Of a DNA stretch of 64,000 nt, positions 40,652 through 50,383 are shown one piece after another. This DNA is from Acidobacteriaceae bacterium dw_441. Lineage in GTDB: Bacteria > Acidobacteriota > Terriglobia > Terriglobales > Acidobacteriaceae. The notes beneath the pieces are model-generated. The model saw only the letters and a list, made by a program, of their open reading frames with translations, made no database searches and was not told where the DNA came from. The DNA lies in NCBI GenBank assembly GCA_018449715.1, contig JAAVVA010000001.1, forward strand, positions 248,001-312,000. Reading direction: 5' to 3'. The translations under genes and the position numbers were made by a program. The number at the start of each line of letters is the position of its first letter. Within the stretch, counting starts at the first letter, position 1.

Positions 40652-42585
40652 GCGCGACGATGGATCGGCTGCGCGACTACTCGGTAGACGCGCGCGTGTT
40701 GTATGTCAGCCTGCTGGCCGGACTGCTGGGAGCAGTAAGCAGTGTGCTTGCATGGGTGCTGCTGGAGATGATCGGTCTGGCGACTAATCTCTTCTATTAC
40801 CACCAGTTTTCTTTTAAAGAGATCGAGCCTGCAGGGCATCACCTGGGATGGTTCGCCGTTTTTGTGCCGGTGGTCGGCGGTCTGCTGGTGGGGTTGATCG
40901 CGCGGTTCGGCTCGCCCAAGGTGCGCGGCCACGGTATGCCGGAGGCGGTCGAGGTGATCGTCTTTCAAGGCGGTCGGGTGCAGCCGAGGGTAGCGATTCT
41001 GAAGCCGCTGGCGACGGCGATCTCGATTGGCTCGGGCGGGCCGTTCGGAGCGGAAGGCCCGGTGATTATCACGGGCGGAGCGGTGGGCTCGGTGCTGGGG
41101 CAGTTGCTTCCGGTGACGGACTCGGAGCGCACGGTGCTGATGGTCTCGGGAGCTGCGGCGGGAATGGCCGCGGCGTTCAGCTGCCCGATGGCCGCGGTGC
41201 TGCTGGCGGTGGAGCTGCTGCTGTTCGAATGGAGGCCGCGCAGTCTTGTTCCGGTGGCGATTGCGTGCGTTACGGCGGGAGCGATTCGTCACCTGCTGCT
41301 GGGGCCGGGGCCGATCTTTCCCATGCAGCCGACGGTCGGGCCGATGCACCATGCGGCGATGCTGGGTGCGCTTGCCGTAGGTGTGCTTGCGGCACTGCTT
41401 GCGACTGGCCTGAGCCGGGCGATGCACTTCTTTGAGATGCAGTTTGAGCGCCTGCCGATCCACTGGATGTGGTGGCCTGCGATTGGCGGCATCGTTGTCG
41501 GGGTGGGTGGCCTGATCTTTCCTCCGGCACTGGGCGTGGGCTACGACGTCATCCGTCAGCTGCTGAACGAGCAGGTGACGTGGAAGGTGCTGGTAGGGGT
41601 GCTGCTGGTCAAGACGACGATCTGGGTGGTGGCGCTGGGGTCGGAGACGGCGGGCGGTGTGTTTGCTCCTCTGCTGATGATCGGAGCGGCGATGGGAGTG
41701 GCGGCAGGGCACTGGCTAACGCCGATCTCTCCCGGAGCCTGGGCGGTCGTGGGAATGACTTCGATCATTTCGGCTGCTCTTGGGGCGCCGTTGACGGCGG
41801 CGATGTTCGCGGTCGAGCTGACGCATAACGGCGGCCTGTCGATCCCGGTTCTGCTGGCCTGCATTACGTCCTACGCGCTCAGCGTGTTGTTGCAGCCGCG
41901 CTCGCTGGTGACGGAGGGCCTGAGCCGCAAAGGGCTGCACCTGTCGCGCGAGTATGGGGTCGATCCTCTGGAGACGGTGATCGTGCAGGCGGTGATGCAC
42001 ACCAGCGTCTTCGCTCTGCCGGAGAATGCGACGCGGCAGGATGCGATCGACTGGCTGGAGAAGATGAACCATCGCGGAGGAGAAGCGTGGGCGCACTGGC
42101 AGCGCATCTTCCCGCTGGTGGCTGAGGACGGCGGCATGAAGGCGATCCTGACGAGGGGGCAGATGATTGCGGCGGCGAAGGAGGGTGATCCGGCTGCTCC
42201 GTTGATCGCGTACGGAATTACCGCCCCCGTGGCCGTGGGGCCGTGGCAGACGCTGCGCTTTGCTGCCGAGGTGATGGGCGAGAAGAAACTACGCTCGTTC
42301 CCCGTGGTGGAGGACGACGGCAAGCTGGTCGGCATCCTGAACATCGAGGATCTGCTGGAGGCGCGTAATAAAGCCAGCCTGCGCGACCGGGAGCGCCGCA
42401 GGGTTCTGCGGCTGCGCTGGCCGTTCAGGCGGCACGAAGCAGCCGCGTCGAAGCCGTCAAATGCTGTGAGGTCGTCCGGCGACTCGATGTTGGACCCGCT
42501 GGTGGACCGGGCCTTCGACAGTGCGATGAAACGGGAGAAGGTGAAGCCGGAGTCAGAGGCTACGGCGGAACATTCGGAGAAGTAA
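40648..42585 (+). CDS. ClC-family chloride channel/antiporter with CBS domains
   Basis: 645 residues. ClC membrane core with the anion-path motifs GSGGPFGAEGPVI (containing the gating-glutamate position), GMAAAFSCPMAAVL and LGSETAGGVFAPLLMIGAAMG. Cytoplasmic C-terminus from about 440 with a CBS pair (TSVFALPENATRQDAI ... LRSFPVVEDDGKLVGILNIEDLLEA). Moves Cl- (or another halide) across the inner membrane, perhaps with H+. Coupling to a MarR regulator hints at acid or toxic-anion stress; the ion is not decided by the motifs. The extreme C-terminus is charged and disordered. Confidence 0.92.
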   Translation: MSATMDRLRDYSVDARVLYVSLLAGLLGAVSSVLAWVLLEMIGLATNLFYYHQFSFKEIEPAGHHLGWFAVFVPVVGGLLVGLIARFGSPKVRGHGMPEAVEVIVFQGGRVQPRVAILKPLATAISIGSGGPFGAEGPVIITGGAVGSVLGQLLPVTDSERTVLMVSGAAAGMAAAFSCPMAAVLLAVELLLFEWRPRSLVPVAIACVTAGAIRHLLLGPGPIFPMQPTVGPMHHAAMLGALAVGVLAALLATGLSRAMHFFEMQFERLPIHWMWWPAIGGIVVGVGGLIFPPALGVGYDVIRQLLNEQVTWKVLVGVLLVKTTIWVVALGSETAGGVFAPLLMIGAAMGVAAGHWLTPISPGAWAVVGMTSIISAALGAPLTAAMFAVELTHNGGLSIPVLLACITSYALSVLLQPRSLVTEGLSRKGLHLSREYGVDPLETVIVQAVMHTSVFALPENATRQDAIDWLEKMNHRGGEAWAHWQRIFPLVAEDGGMKAILTRGQMIAAAKEGDPAAPLIAYGITAPVAVGPWQTLRFAAEVMGEKKLRSFPVVEDDGKLVGILNIEDLLEARNKASLRDRERRRVLRLRWPFRRHEAAASKPSNAVRSSGDSMLDPLVDRAFDSAMKREKVKPESEATAEHSEK

Positions 42586-42586
42586 A

Positions 42587-42608
42587 GGCGTCAGGAGTTG
42601 CTGACGCC
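42587..42608. terminator. Hairpin between clc and glutaredoxin genes
   Basis: GGCGTCAG-GAGTTG-CTGACGCC, 8-bp perfect stem starting 2 nt after the ClC stop and covering the last codons of the convergent glutaredoxin gene. Confidence 0.55.
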
Positions 42609-42848
42609 GAACAACTCCGCCATCTCGTCGTGAAGGAAGCCTTCGCCGGGGCGGTAGGGCTGGACCCATTTGCCGTCGATGACGAACTGCGGGATGGCGC
42701 GCTTGCCTACGTTCTCAAGGACGAGGTCGGCAGCGCCAGGAGTGGTCTCGATGTCGACTTCGTTATAGGGGATGCTGTGGGTTTCGAGAAAACGCTTTGC
42801 CTCGCGGCAGTCGCGGCACCATGCCGCGGTGTAGACGGTCAGTTCCAT
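42591..42848 (-). CDS. Glutaredoxin-like protein
   Basis: 85 residues, full glutaredoxin length. Active site YTAAWCRDCREAKRFL (CxxC as CRDC), cis-proline region KRAIPQFVIDGKWVQP and the GEGFLHDEM end. Thiol-disulfide reductase; because the organism encodes bacillithiol synthesis (bshB1), a bacilliredoxin-like partner role is possible but the CxxC is not the CGC type. Twenty-three nucleotides from the downstream-transcribed SDR gene start side. Confidence 0.87.
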   Translation of the reverse strand: MELTVYTAAWCRDCREAKRFLETHSIPYNEVDIETTPGAADLVLENVGKRAIPQFVIDGKWVQPYRPGEGFLHDEMAELFGVSNS

Positions 42849-42871
42849 ATTTCTATTTTACGTGAATGGAA

Positions 42872-43645
42872 CTACTGCTCGTGGTAGTTGACCATCAGGC
42901 CGCCGTCGATGACGTAGGTGCTACCTGTGATGTAGGCCGCCTCCTCCGAAGCGAGAAATGCGGCCACCGAGGCGACTTCGTTGGAGTTGCCGAGGCGTCC
43001 CAGTGGGATGTTTCTGAGCAGGGCATCGAGCTTCGGCTTGTCTTCGAGCAGGGAGGCGTTGATGGGTGTCGCGATGGCTCCCGGTGCGATGTTGTTGATG
43101 GTGATGCCGAGCGGGCCGAGCTCGACCGCGAGGTTGCGCGTGAGCATGCGCATGGCTCCCTTGGAGGCGCAGTAGGTGGAGAAGTGCGGGAAGGCCATCT
43201 CTTCGTGGACGGAGCTGATGTTAATGATGCGTCCAGGGCGTTTGGCCTCGCGCAGGCGGCGGACGAAGGCCTGGGTGAGGAAGAAGGCTCCCTTGAGGTT
43301 GACGTTGAGCACGGCGTCGAAGTCCTGCTCGGTGACATCCCAGAAGTCCGCTCCCTTTTCGATCCCGGCGTTGTTCACGAGGATGTCGCAGGAGCCGAGC
43401 TGTTGCCACGCCTGCTCGACGAGGTTCTGCGTGTCTTCAAGCCTGGATACGTCTGCCTTGAGGACGATAGCCTTGCTGCCCGCGGCCTCGATCTGATGGA
43501 GCGTATCGCTCGCGCCGTCAGGATTGCTGCGGTAGTCGACGACGATGCTGGCTCCCTCGGAGGCGAGGCGGACGGCGATGGACTGGCCGATCCCGGAGGA
43601 ACATCCTGAGACGATGGCTACTTTTCCGGAGAGACGGCCGGGCAT
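42872..43645 (-). CDS. SDR family oxidoreductase (glucose 1-dehydrogenase-like)
   Basis: 257 residues, classical short-chain dehydrogenase. Cofactor motif VSGCSSGIGQSIA, VVVDYRSN (arginine after the second strand suggests NADP acceptance), LVNNAGIEKG, catalytic ISSV and YCASKGAM, and C-terminal YITGSTYVIDGG. Resembles glucose 1-dehydrogenases in length and ending, but substrate is not determined by this. Precedes the glutaredoxin gene on the same strand. Confidence 0.9.
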   Translation of the reverse strand: MPGRLSGKVAIVSGCSSGIGQSIAVRLASEGASIVVDYRSNPDGASDTLHQIEAAGSKAIVLKADVSRLEDTQNLVEQAWQQLGSCDILVNNAGIEKGADFWDVTEQDFDAVLNVNLKGAFFLTQAFVRRLREAKRPGRIINISSVHEEMAFPHFSTYCASKGAMRMLTRNLAVELGPLGITINNIAPGAIATPINASLLEDKPKLDALLRNIPLGRLGNSNEVASVAAFLASEEAAYITGSTYVIDGGLMVNYHEQ

Positions 43646-43675
43646 AGGTGTCCTTTCCTCAGAGGCTCGCTGCGG

Positions 43676-44591
<916 letters not shown>

Positions 44592-45944
44592 CTAGTTCTG
44601 CGGAGGCGTGTTGGGCACCAGCTCGCCGTGGTGGTAGACGGCGGCGATACGGCGCGTGTTGCGGACGTCCCTCAGCGGGTCGGCGGAGAGCACGATGAGG
44701 TCGGCCTGGTAGCCGGACTGGATGATGCCGACGCTGATCTTCGAATTGATCTCGTGCAGCAGGCGTCCGTTGTCTCCTGTGGCGGTGGTGATGGCCTGCA
44801 GGGGAGTGAGCCCGGCGGCGACGAGATCTTCAAGCTCGCGGTGCTCGGTGAAGCCGGGGATGCGGCCCATGACCGCGCCGGAGTCGGTACCGAAGCCAAC
44901 GTTCACGCCCGCATCGTAGAGGGTCTTGAGGTTCTTGAGAGCGATGGCGTGGTCCTTCTTCGCCTGATCGGTCGAGGCCAGCGTCTTTTCAGCGTAGTCA
45001 GGAGCCTGAAGCTTTGCGAGAAGCTGCGGTCCGGCTGCCTGCTGGAAGAAGTTTGAGCGCATCACGTCCGGATCGGCGGCGTAGAGATAGAAGGCCTCGT
45101 CGAGCGTGAGCGTGGGGATGTACCAGATCTTGTGCTGGAGGAGCGATTGCGCAAAGCCGGGATCGACGGCCTCGTCGCGGACGGAGTGGGCGAAGATGTC
45201 GATTCCAGCTTCGACCAGTTTGCGCGCGTCGGCGAGGTCGTAGATGTGTGCGGCGACCTTCAGGTGGTGTTTGTGGGCCTCGTCGATGACGGCGGTGTAG
45301 ACGGCGGGGTCCATCGGGGGCAGCTTGCCGTGTCCGTTTTCGATCCAGATTTTGATGAGGTCGACATGATGGCTGGCCATCTCGTCGACGGCTTTGCGGG
45401 CCTCGTCGGCGCTGGCGGGCTTGTAGATCTGGTCGGGGGAGACGTTGAGGCCGGGGGCTCCATTGGGAACGCCGATGCCGCGGCCCGCGGTGAGGAGGGT
45501 CGCGCCGCCGAGTTTGCCCGCGCGCTGCTGGTCGCGCAGCTCATAGACGAGGTCGCGGTTCACGCCGAGCGAGACGACGGTCGTGACTCCGTAGCGCTCG
45601 TACTGGTTGAGCGCGGAGGTGACGTTCTCGGTGGTGTAGGCGTTAGGTGAGGCCTCGGCGTTATTGAGCAGAACGCCGAGGTGCGAGTGCGCGCTGATGA
45701 GGCCGGGAATGACGACCTTGCCGGTGCAATCGACGATATCGGTGTGCTTCGGGATGTCACGGTCCTTGGTATAGGCGTCGCGGACGCTCTCGATGTATCC
45801 CTTGTGCAGGGTGATATCGACGTGGGGGCGAACTTGCGCTCCGGTGCCGTCGACGAGAGCGGCGTTGTGCAAAAGGATGGGCTGCTGCTGGGCATTGGCG
45901 GCGAGGGCCGCGGAAAACAAAAAAGCGCAGGCGATGGATCGCAT
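44592..45944 (-). CDS. Secreted amidohydrolase family protein
   Basis: 450 residues with a Sec signal (MRSIACAFLFSAALAANAQ). Metal-dependent amidohydrolase: HxH motif GLISAHSHLGVLL, DLIKIWIENGHG with a possible carboxylated lysine, AAHIYDLADARKLVEAGIDIFAH, and the aspartate VGFGTDSGAVMG followed by LTPLQAITTAT. Related to imidazolonepropionase/prolidase-like secreted enzymes. Likely acts on small amides or dipeptides in the periplasm; substrate unknown. Confidence 0.87.
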   Translation of the reverse strand: MRSIACAFLFSAALAANAQQQPILLHNAALVDGTGAQVRPHVDITLHKGYIESVRDAYTKDRDIPKHTDIVDCTGKVVIPGLISAHSHLGVLLNNAEASPNAYTTENVTSALNQYERYGVTTVVSLGVNRDLVYELRDQQRAGKLGGATLLTAGRGIGVPNGAPGLNVSPDQIYKPASADEARKAVDEMASHHVDLIKIWIENGHGKLPPMDPAVYTAVIDEAHKHHLKVAAHIYDLADARKLVEAGIDIFAHSVRDEAVDPGFAQSLLQHKIWYIPTLTLDEAFYLYAADPDVMRSNFFQQAAGPQLLAKLQAPDYAEKTLASTDQAKKDHAIALKNLKTLYDAGVNVGFGTDSGAVMGRIPGFTEHRELEDLVAAGLTPLQAITTATGDNGRLLHEINSKISVGIIQSGYQADLIVLSADPLRDVRNTRRIAAVYHHGELVPNTPPQN

Positions 45945-46012
45945 CGGGTCTCCCGAGATGGATTTGCGAAAAACGTAACGGCTAGGTTGGATGCCGGCTT
46001 TGGCGGATCAGT

Positions 46013-47095
46013 TTACGCGGGCTCCTGTTGCGTCATGCAGTGTAGCGCGCCGAGGCCCCAGATGAAGTCGGTGCAGTGAATTCCAGCGACGCGACGAGTG
46101 GGGAAGGCTTCGGCGATGATGTTCAGCGCGATGCGGTCGTTGGGGTCGTTGAAGGTGGGGACCAGGACCAGGTCGTTCGCGATGTAGAAGTTCGCATAGC
46201 TGGCCGGGAGGCGCTGGTTGTCGAAGACCACGGGCGAGGGCATGGGCAGCTCGACGATGCGGAAGGGCTTGCCGTCGAGGTTGCGGGCCGAGCGCAGGCG
46301 GTCGAGGTTTTCGGCCAGCGGAAGGTGATTCTCGTCGTGGGTGTTCGGCTCGACGCAGGTGAGGATGGTGTCCTCGGAGACGAAGCGGGTGATGTCGTCG
46401 ACGTGGCCGTGGGTGTCGTCACCGGCGGCGCCGCGGTGGAGCCAGATCACCTGCTCGATGCCGAGGTAGTCGCGGAAGGCCTGCTCGAGCTGCTGCTTCG
46501 AGACGCCGGGGTTGCGCTGCTGCACCTCGGAGAGGAGGCACTCTTCCGTCGTGAGGAGGACGCCCGCGCCGTTGGTGTCGATGGAGCCGCCCTCGAGGAC
46601 GAGGCGGTGCTCCTTGCCGTCTTCACCGACGATCTTCGGCTGGAACTCTTCCATCGCGTAGAGCTTGCTGACATGGTGCGGGATCTGGTCGTCGCGGTGC
46701 CAGTTGGGGTACTTGGCCCAGGCGTTGAAGTGCCAGTTGGTGATGGCCAGCTCCCCCTGGGGGTTCTTGACGGAGCCCTCAGCCTTGATAAAGATGGGGC
46801 CGGAGTCGCGGAGCCAGACGCGGTCGGTCTGCCAGGGGTGGAAGTGCAGGCGGGCCAGGTTGGCTCCGGCGCGGAGAAGGATGCGGCGGGCGCGCTTCTC
46901 GGCGGCCTCGTCGTTGACGAGGATGTGGACGTCTTCGACTCCGGAGAGGTGGCGGACGATCTCGGCGTAGACCCAGGGGATGGGCTGGAACTTTCCGGGC
47001 CAGTCCTCGGCATTGTGCGGCCAGGCGATCCAGGTGGCGGAGTGAGGGGCCCATTCGGCGGGCATGCGGAAGTTCCGTTCGCGAGGTGTAGTCAT
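46013..47095 (-). CDS. aguA: Agmatine deiminase family protein
   Basis: 360 residues from ATG 47095, where homology starts (MPAEWAPHSATWIAWPHNAEDW). Guanidine-hydrolase motifs: RDSGPIFI, EGGSIDTNGAG, THGHVDDITRFV and the nucleophile cysteine in WGLGALHCMTQQEPA. Converts agmatine to N-carbamoylputrescine. The partner amidase is encoded at 52397 on the same strand, 5 kb away. An in-frame ATG at 47170 would add 25 unconserved residues. Confidence 0.92.
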   Translation of the reverse strand: MTTPRERNFRMPAEWAPHSATWIAWPHNAEDWPGKFQPIPWVYAEIVRHLSGVEDVHILVNDEAAEKRARRILLRAGANLARLHFHPWQTDRVWLRDSGPIFIKAEGSVKNPQGELAITNWHFNAWAKYPNWHRDDQIPHHVSKLYAMEEFQPKIVGEDGKEHRLVLEGGSIDTNGAGVLLTTEECLLSEVQQRNPGVSKQQLEQAFRDYLGIEQVIWLHRGAAGDDTHGHVDDITRFVSEDTILTCVEPNTHDENHLPLAENLDRLRSARNLDGKPFRIVELPMPSPVVFDNQRLPASYANFYIANDLVLVPTFNDPNDRIALNIIAEAFPTRRVAGIHCTDFIWGLGALHCMTQQEPA

Positions 47096-47379
47096 CTGGC
47101 TCTTCTTTATCTGGATTGGTGCGCCCGACGAGGATACCCCCTCCTCGTCAAAGATGCGTAAAGTCTTCAAAGCAGGAAGCTTGAACCGGGAGTTGCTGGT
47201 TGGGCTTCGTCTTTTCGCTTTCGGCTTAAGTATAGCGGGTGGAATTTGCCCGCTGTCATTCTTCGTTGCGTCTCAGAATGCGTTGGTGGGGAGAGGTGCC
47301 ATCCGTCACAAAGGCGTAAGATAACGTGGGCGGATTTGTTCGTTTTGTAACGGACGGCGTCCCCGAGGTTTCGCTGATT

Positions 47380-48690
47380 ATGGCAATTGGAGCAGGGGCA
47401 GCAACGGGTACACCGCACTCCGGGGCGCAGAAGACCGACGTTCGGGCCATGAGCATCGCTACGATGCTCTTTTTCATGTGGGGATTTCTGACGTGTCTCA
47501 ACGACATCCTCATCCCCCACCTGAAGGGCATCTTCGACCTGAACTACGCGCAGGCCATGCTGGTGCAGTTCTGCTTCTTCTCGTCGTACTTCCTCTTCGC
47601 CCTGCCCGCCGGAAAGCTGGTGGAGTGGCGCGGATATAAAAGCACGATGGTGACCGGCCTGCTGGTGATGGCGACCGGAGCGTTCCTGTTTCTTCCGGCC
47701 GCGGGGCTGGCCTCGTTCGGAGTGTTTCTTTCGGCGCTGGTGATTCTGGCGGCGGGCATTACCTGTTTGCAGGTTTCGGCCAACCCCTATGTCGTGAACC
47801 TTGGACCGGCGGAGACGGCGGCCTCGCGGTCGAACCTGGCGCAGGCGTTCAACTCGTTCGGTACGTTCGTGGCTCCGTTCTTCGGCAGTGCGCTGATTCT
47901 GGGCTCTACCCCGGTGGCGGTGGAGAAGATGCAGTCGTTCTCGTCGGCGGCGTTGCAGTCGTATCGCGCGGAACAGGCTTCTTCGGTACGGCTGCCGTAC
48001 CTGGGCATCGGGCTGATGCTGGTGCTGCTGGCGACCGCGCTGGCCCTGGTGAAGCTGCCGACGATGGACTTTACCCGCGACATCAGACCGGGTGAGATGT
48101 CCGAGGGCTCGAACGACAGCATCTGGAAGCATCCGGTGCTGCTGGCGGGCGCGCTGGGAATCTTCGTCTATGTGGGCGCGGAGGTTTCGATCGGGAGCTT
48201 CCTGGTGAACTACTTCGGTCTGCCAGAGATTGCGGGCTTCACGGAGAAGACGGCTGCCCGGTATGTCTCGCTGTACTGGGGCGGGGCGATGGTGGGAAGG
48301 TTTATCGGCTCGTGGCTGCTGACGAAGGTGCGGACAAGCCTCGTGCTTGGTACGGCGGCGGTGGTGTCGGGCGGTCTGGTGGTGACGTCGATCCTGACTC
48401 ACGGGCACACGGCGATGTGGGCCATTCTGGCAGTGGGGCTGTTCAACTCGGTGATGTTCCCGAGCATCTTCGCGGTGGGGCTGAGCGGGCTGGGGCCGCT
48501 GACGAGCAAGGGCTCGAGCCTGATGGTGGCCGCGATTGTGGGAGGCGCGCTGATTCCGCTGGGTGAAGGGCATCTGGCCGATAAGGTCGGCGTGCAGCAT
48601 GCGTTTGTGGTCCCGGTGGTTTGCTATGTGTACATCGCGCTGTTCGGGTACATCGGTGGACGAAGATCTGAGCGGGAGAGCGGTCTTTAG
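47380..48690 (+). CDS. Sugar MFS transporter, FucP family
   Basis: 436 residues from ATG 47380 (GAGG 11 nt upstream). Twelve hydrophobic helices. FucP-type motifs: MLFFMWGFLTCLNDILIPHLKGIFDLNYAQAMLVQFCFF and the loop GITCLQVSANPYVVNLGP with the key asparagine, plus QAFNSFGTFVAPFFG. These are proton-coupled importers of L-fucose, glucose/galactose or related sugars. No catabolic genes are adjacent, so the substrate is open. Confidence 0.92.
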   Translation: MAIGAGAATGTPHSGAQKTDVRAMSIATMLFFMWGFLTCLNDILIPHLKGIFDLNYAQAMLVQFCFFSSYFLFALPAGKLVEWRGYKSTMVTGLLVMATGAFLFLPAAGLASFGVFLSALVILAAGITCLQVSANPYVVNLGPAETAASRSNLAQAFNSFGTFVAPFFGSALILGSTPVAVEKMQSFSSAALQSYRAEQASSVRLPYLGIGLMLVLLATALALVKLPTMDFTRDIRPGEMSEGSNDSIWKHPVLLAGALGIFVYVGAEVSIGSFLVNYFGLPEIAGFTEKTAARYVSLYWGGAMVGRFIGSWLLTKVRTSLVLGTAAVVSGGLVVTSILTHGHTAMWAILAVGLFNSVMFPSIFAVGLSGLGPLTSKGSSLMVAAIVGGALIPLGEGHLADKVGVQHAFVVPVVCYVYIALFGYIGGRRSERESGL

Positions 48691-48705
48691 GTCCGCTGCA
48701 GTGTC

Positions 48706-48741
48706 GCAAAAGGGGAGGCCATGCGCCTCCCCTTTTGCTTT
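48706..48741 (+). terminator. Intrinsic terminator after sugar transporter
   Basis: GCAAAAGGGGAGGC-CATGC-GCCTCCCCTTTTGC, 14-bp perfect stem, followed by TTT. Starts 15 nt after the transporter stop. Confidence 0.8.
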
Positions 48742-48814
48742 GAAGATTAGAGGCTTCACAGCGAGGGTGGGTTTGTTTGGCTTGCGAGGTGCTTGGCGGT
48801 CGGAGAGGACTTTT

Positions 48815-50383
48815 ATGGCTGACTATCTAATCTCTATCATTCGCCCCAACGGTTACCTGCACAGCTCCTGCTTTCAGGAGGTCGCCGAGACGATGGAGCT
48901 TGCCCTGCGCAGGCTTGGCCATCGCGCGGCGATTGTCGAAAACACGGTTGACCGTCAGGCGACGAACATTGTGCTGGGGTCTCACCTGCTGAGCGAAGCC
49001 GAGATGGGGATGCTGCCCGAGGGCACGATTCTCTACAACCTCGAGCAGCTGGGAGCGGAGCACCTGACCGATGCCTACTACCGGCTGGCGGAGAGGATCG
49101 TGGTGTGGGATTACTCGCCGGTCAACATTGCAAAGTGGGCAGAGAAGGGTGTGGATGCCCGTCTGGTGGAGATCGGCTATGTGCCGGAGCTGCGGAAGAT
49201 TGCGGCGGCCCCGGTGCAGGATATCGACGTGCTGTTCTACGGCTCGATCAACGAGCACAGGCGCGAGGTTCTGCTGCGGCTGGAGAAGGCAGGGGTGAAG
49301 GTTCACTGTGTCTTCGGGGTGTATGGCCGGGAGCGCGATGCGCTGATTGCGCGGGCGAAGATTGTGCTGAACGTCCACGCCTACGAGACGAACCTGTTCG
49401 AGATTGTGCGGATGAGCTACCTGCTGGCGAACTCGAAGGCGGTGGTGAGCGAGGCCTCGCTGGATATGGGCGGGTATGCGGAGGCCGTGGCGGTGGCTTC
49501 GGTGGAGGAGATGGCCGAGGTATGCCTTCGGCTGCTGCGGGAGGAAGAGGAGCGGCGCGAGCTGGAGCAGCGTGGGTTTGCGTACTTTTCGCAGAGGTCG
49601 GAGGTGGGGATTCTGGAGAAGGTGCTGCCGAGGGACGCGGGGCGCGAGATGCGGGGGCTTTATCTGGACATGGTGCAGCGGTGCCTGATCAACGTGATCT
49701 ACGAGGACCCGAACCATGATCGCTGGTCGCCTCCGGTATTCCAAGGGCAGCTGCGGGAGTTTGGGCGGGACTGGCCTTCGCAGGCGCACAGCATGATCGG
49801 CAATGCGAGGATGACGAATCTGCGACGCATTGCGGAGCACGTGCTGGAGCAGGGAGTTCCGGGGGACTTTATCGAGACGGGAGTGTGGCGCGGAGGGGCG
49901 TGCATCATGATGCGCGCGGTGCTGAAGGCCTATGGCGTGACCGACAGGAAGGTGTGGGCGGCGGACTCGTTCTGCGGGCTGCCGAAGCCGAAGCCGGGCG
50001 TGGCGGCGGATGAGGGGGATGTCCACCATACGTTTTCGGAGCTGGCGGTTTCGCTGGAGCAGGTGAAGGAGAACTTCGCGAAGTATGACCTGCTGGATGA
50101 TCAGGTGCGTTTTCTGAAGGGGTGGTTCTCGGAGACGCTGCCGACGGCTCCGATTGAGCGGCTGGCGGTGCTACGGCTGGATGGAGATATGTACGAGTCG
50201 ACGATGGACGCACTGGAGAGCCTGTACGACAAGGTTTCGCCGGGAGGTTTTGTGATCGTCGATGACTATGGGGCCGTGGCAGGATGTCAGAAGGCGATCG
50301 AAGATTTCAGGGCGAGCCGGGGGATTGAGGCTCCGGTGCAGCCGATCGATGGGTACGGGGTGTTCTGGCAGAAGGTGGCGTAA
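48815..50383 (+). CDS. Fusion: N-terminal glycosyltransferase-like domain with C-terminal TylF/MycF-type O-methyltransferase
   Basis: 522 residues from ATG 48815. Residues about 1-300 resemble CgeB-like glycosyltransferases: YLISIIRPNGYLHSSCFQEVAETM, ILYNLEQLG, VWDYSPVNI, IDVLFYGSINEHRREVLLRL, and KIVLNVHAYETNLFEIVRMSYLLANSKAVVSE. Residues about 330-522 match macrocin O-methyltransferase (TylF) proteins: GDFIETGVWRGGACIMMR, VWAADSFCGLPKP and the metal-site LRLDGDMYESTMDALE ... GGFVIVDDYG. A single polypeptide could glycosylate and then methylate a sugar or glycan. It shares no gap with the next convergent gene. Confidence 0.82.
   Translation: MADYLISIIRPNGYLHSSCFQEVAETMELALRRLGHRAAIVENTVDRQATNIVLGSHLLSEAEMGMLPEGTILYNLEQLGAEHLTDAYYRLAERIVVWDYSPVNIAKWAEKGVDARLVEIGYVPELRKIAAAPVQDIDVLFYGSINEHRREVLLRLEKAGVKVHCVFGVYGRERDALIARAKIVLNVHAYETNLFEIVRMSYLLANSKAVVSEASLDMGGYAEAVAVASVEEMAEVCLRLLREEEERRELEQRGFAYFSQRSEVGILEKVLPRDAGREMRGLYLDMVQRCLINVIYEDPNHDRWSPPVFQGQLREFGRDWPSQAHSMIGNARMTNLRRIAEHVLEQGVPGDFIETGVWRGGACIMMRAVLKAYGVTDRKVWAADSFCGLPKPKPGVAADEGDVHHTFSELAVSLEQVKENFAKYDLLDDQVRFLKGWFSETLPTAPIERLAVLRLDGDMYESTMDALESLYDKVSPGGFVIVDDYGAVAGCQKAIEDFRASRGIEAPVQPIDGYGVFWQKVA

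Noticed and set aside
40486-41712. Open frame of 408 codons on the minus strand
   Set aside because: Complement of marR-clc; Arg/His/Gln-rich composition and no motif.
47167-48759. Open frame of 530 codons on the minus strand
   Set aside because: Antisense shadow of the FucP-type transporter; His/Arg/Gln-rich, no signal, no ribosome site, no recognisable fold.
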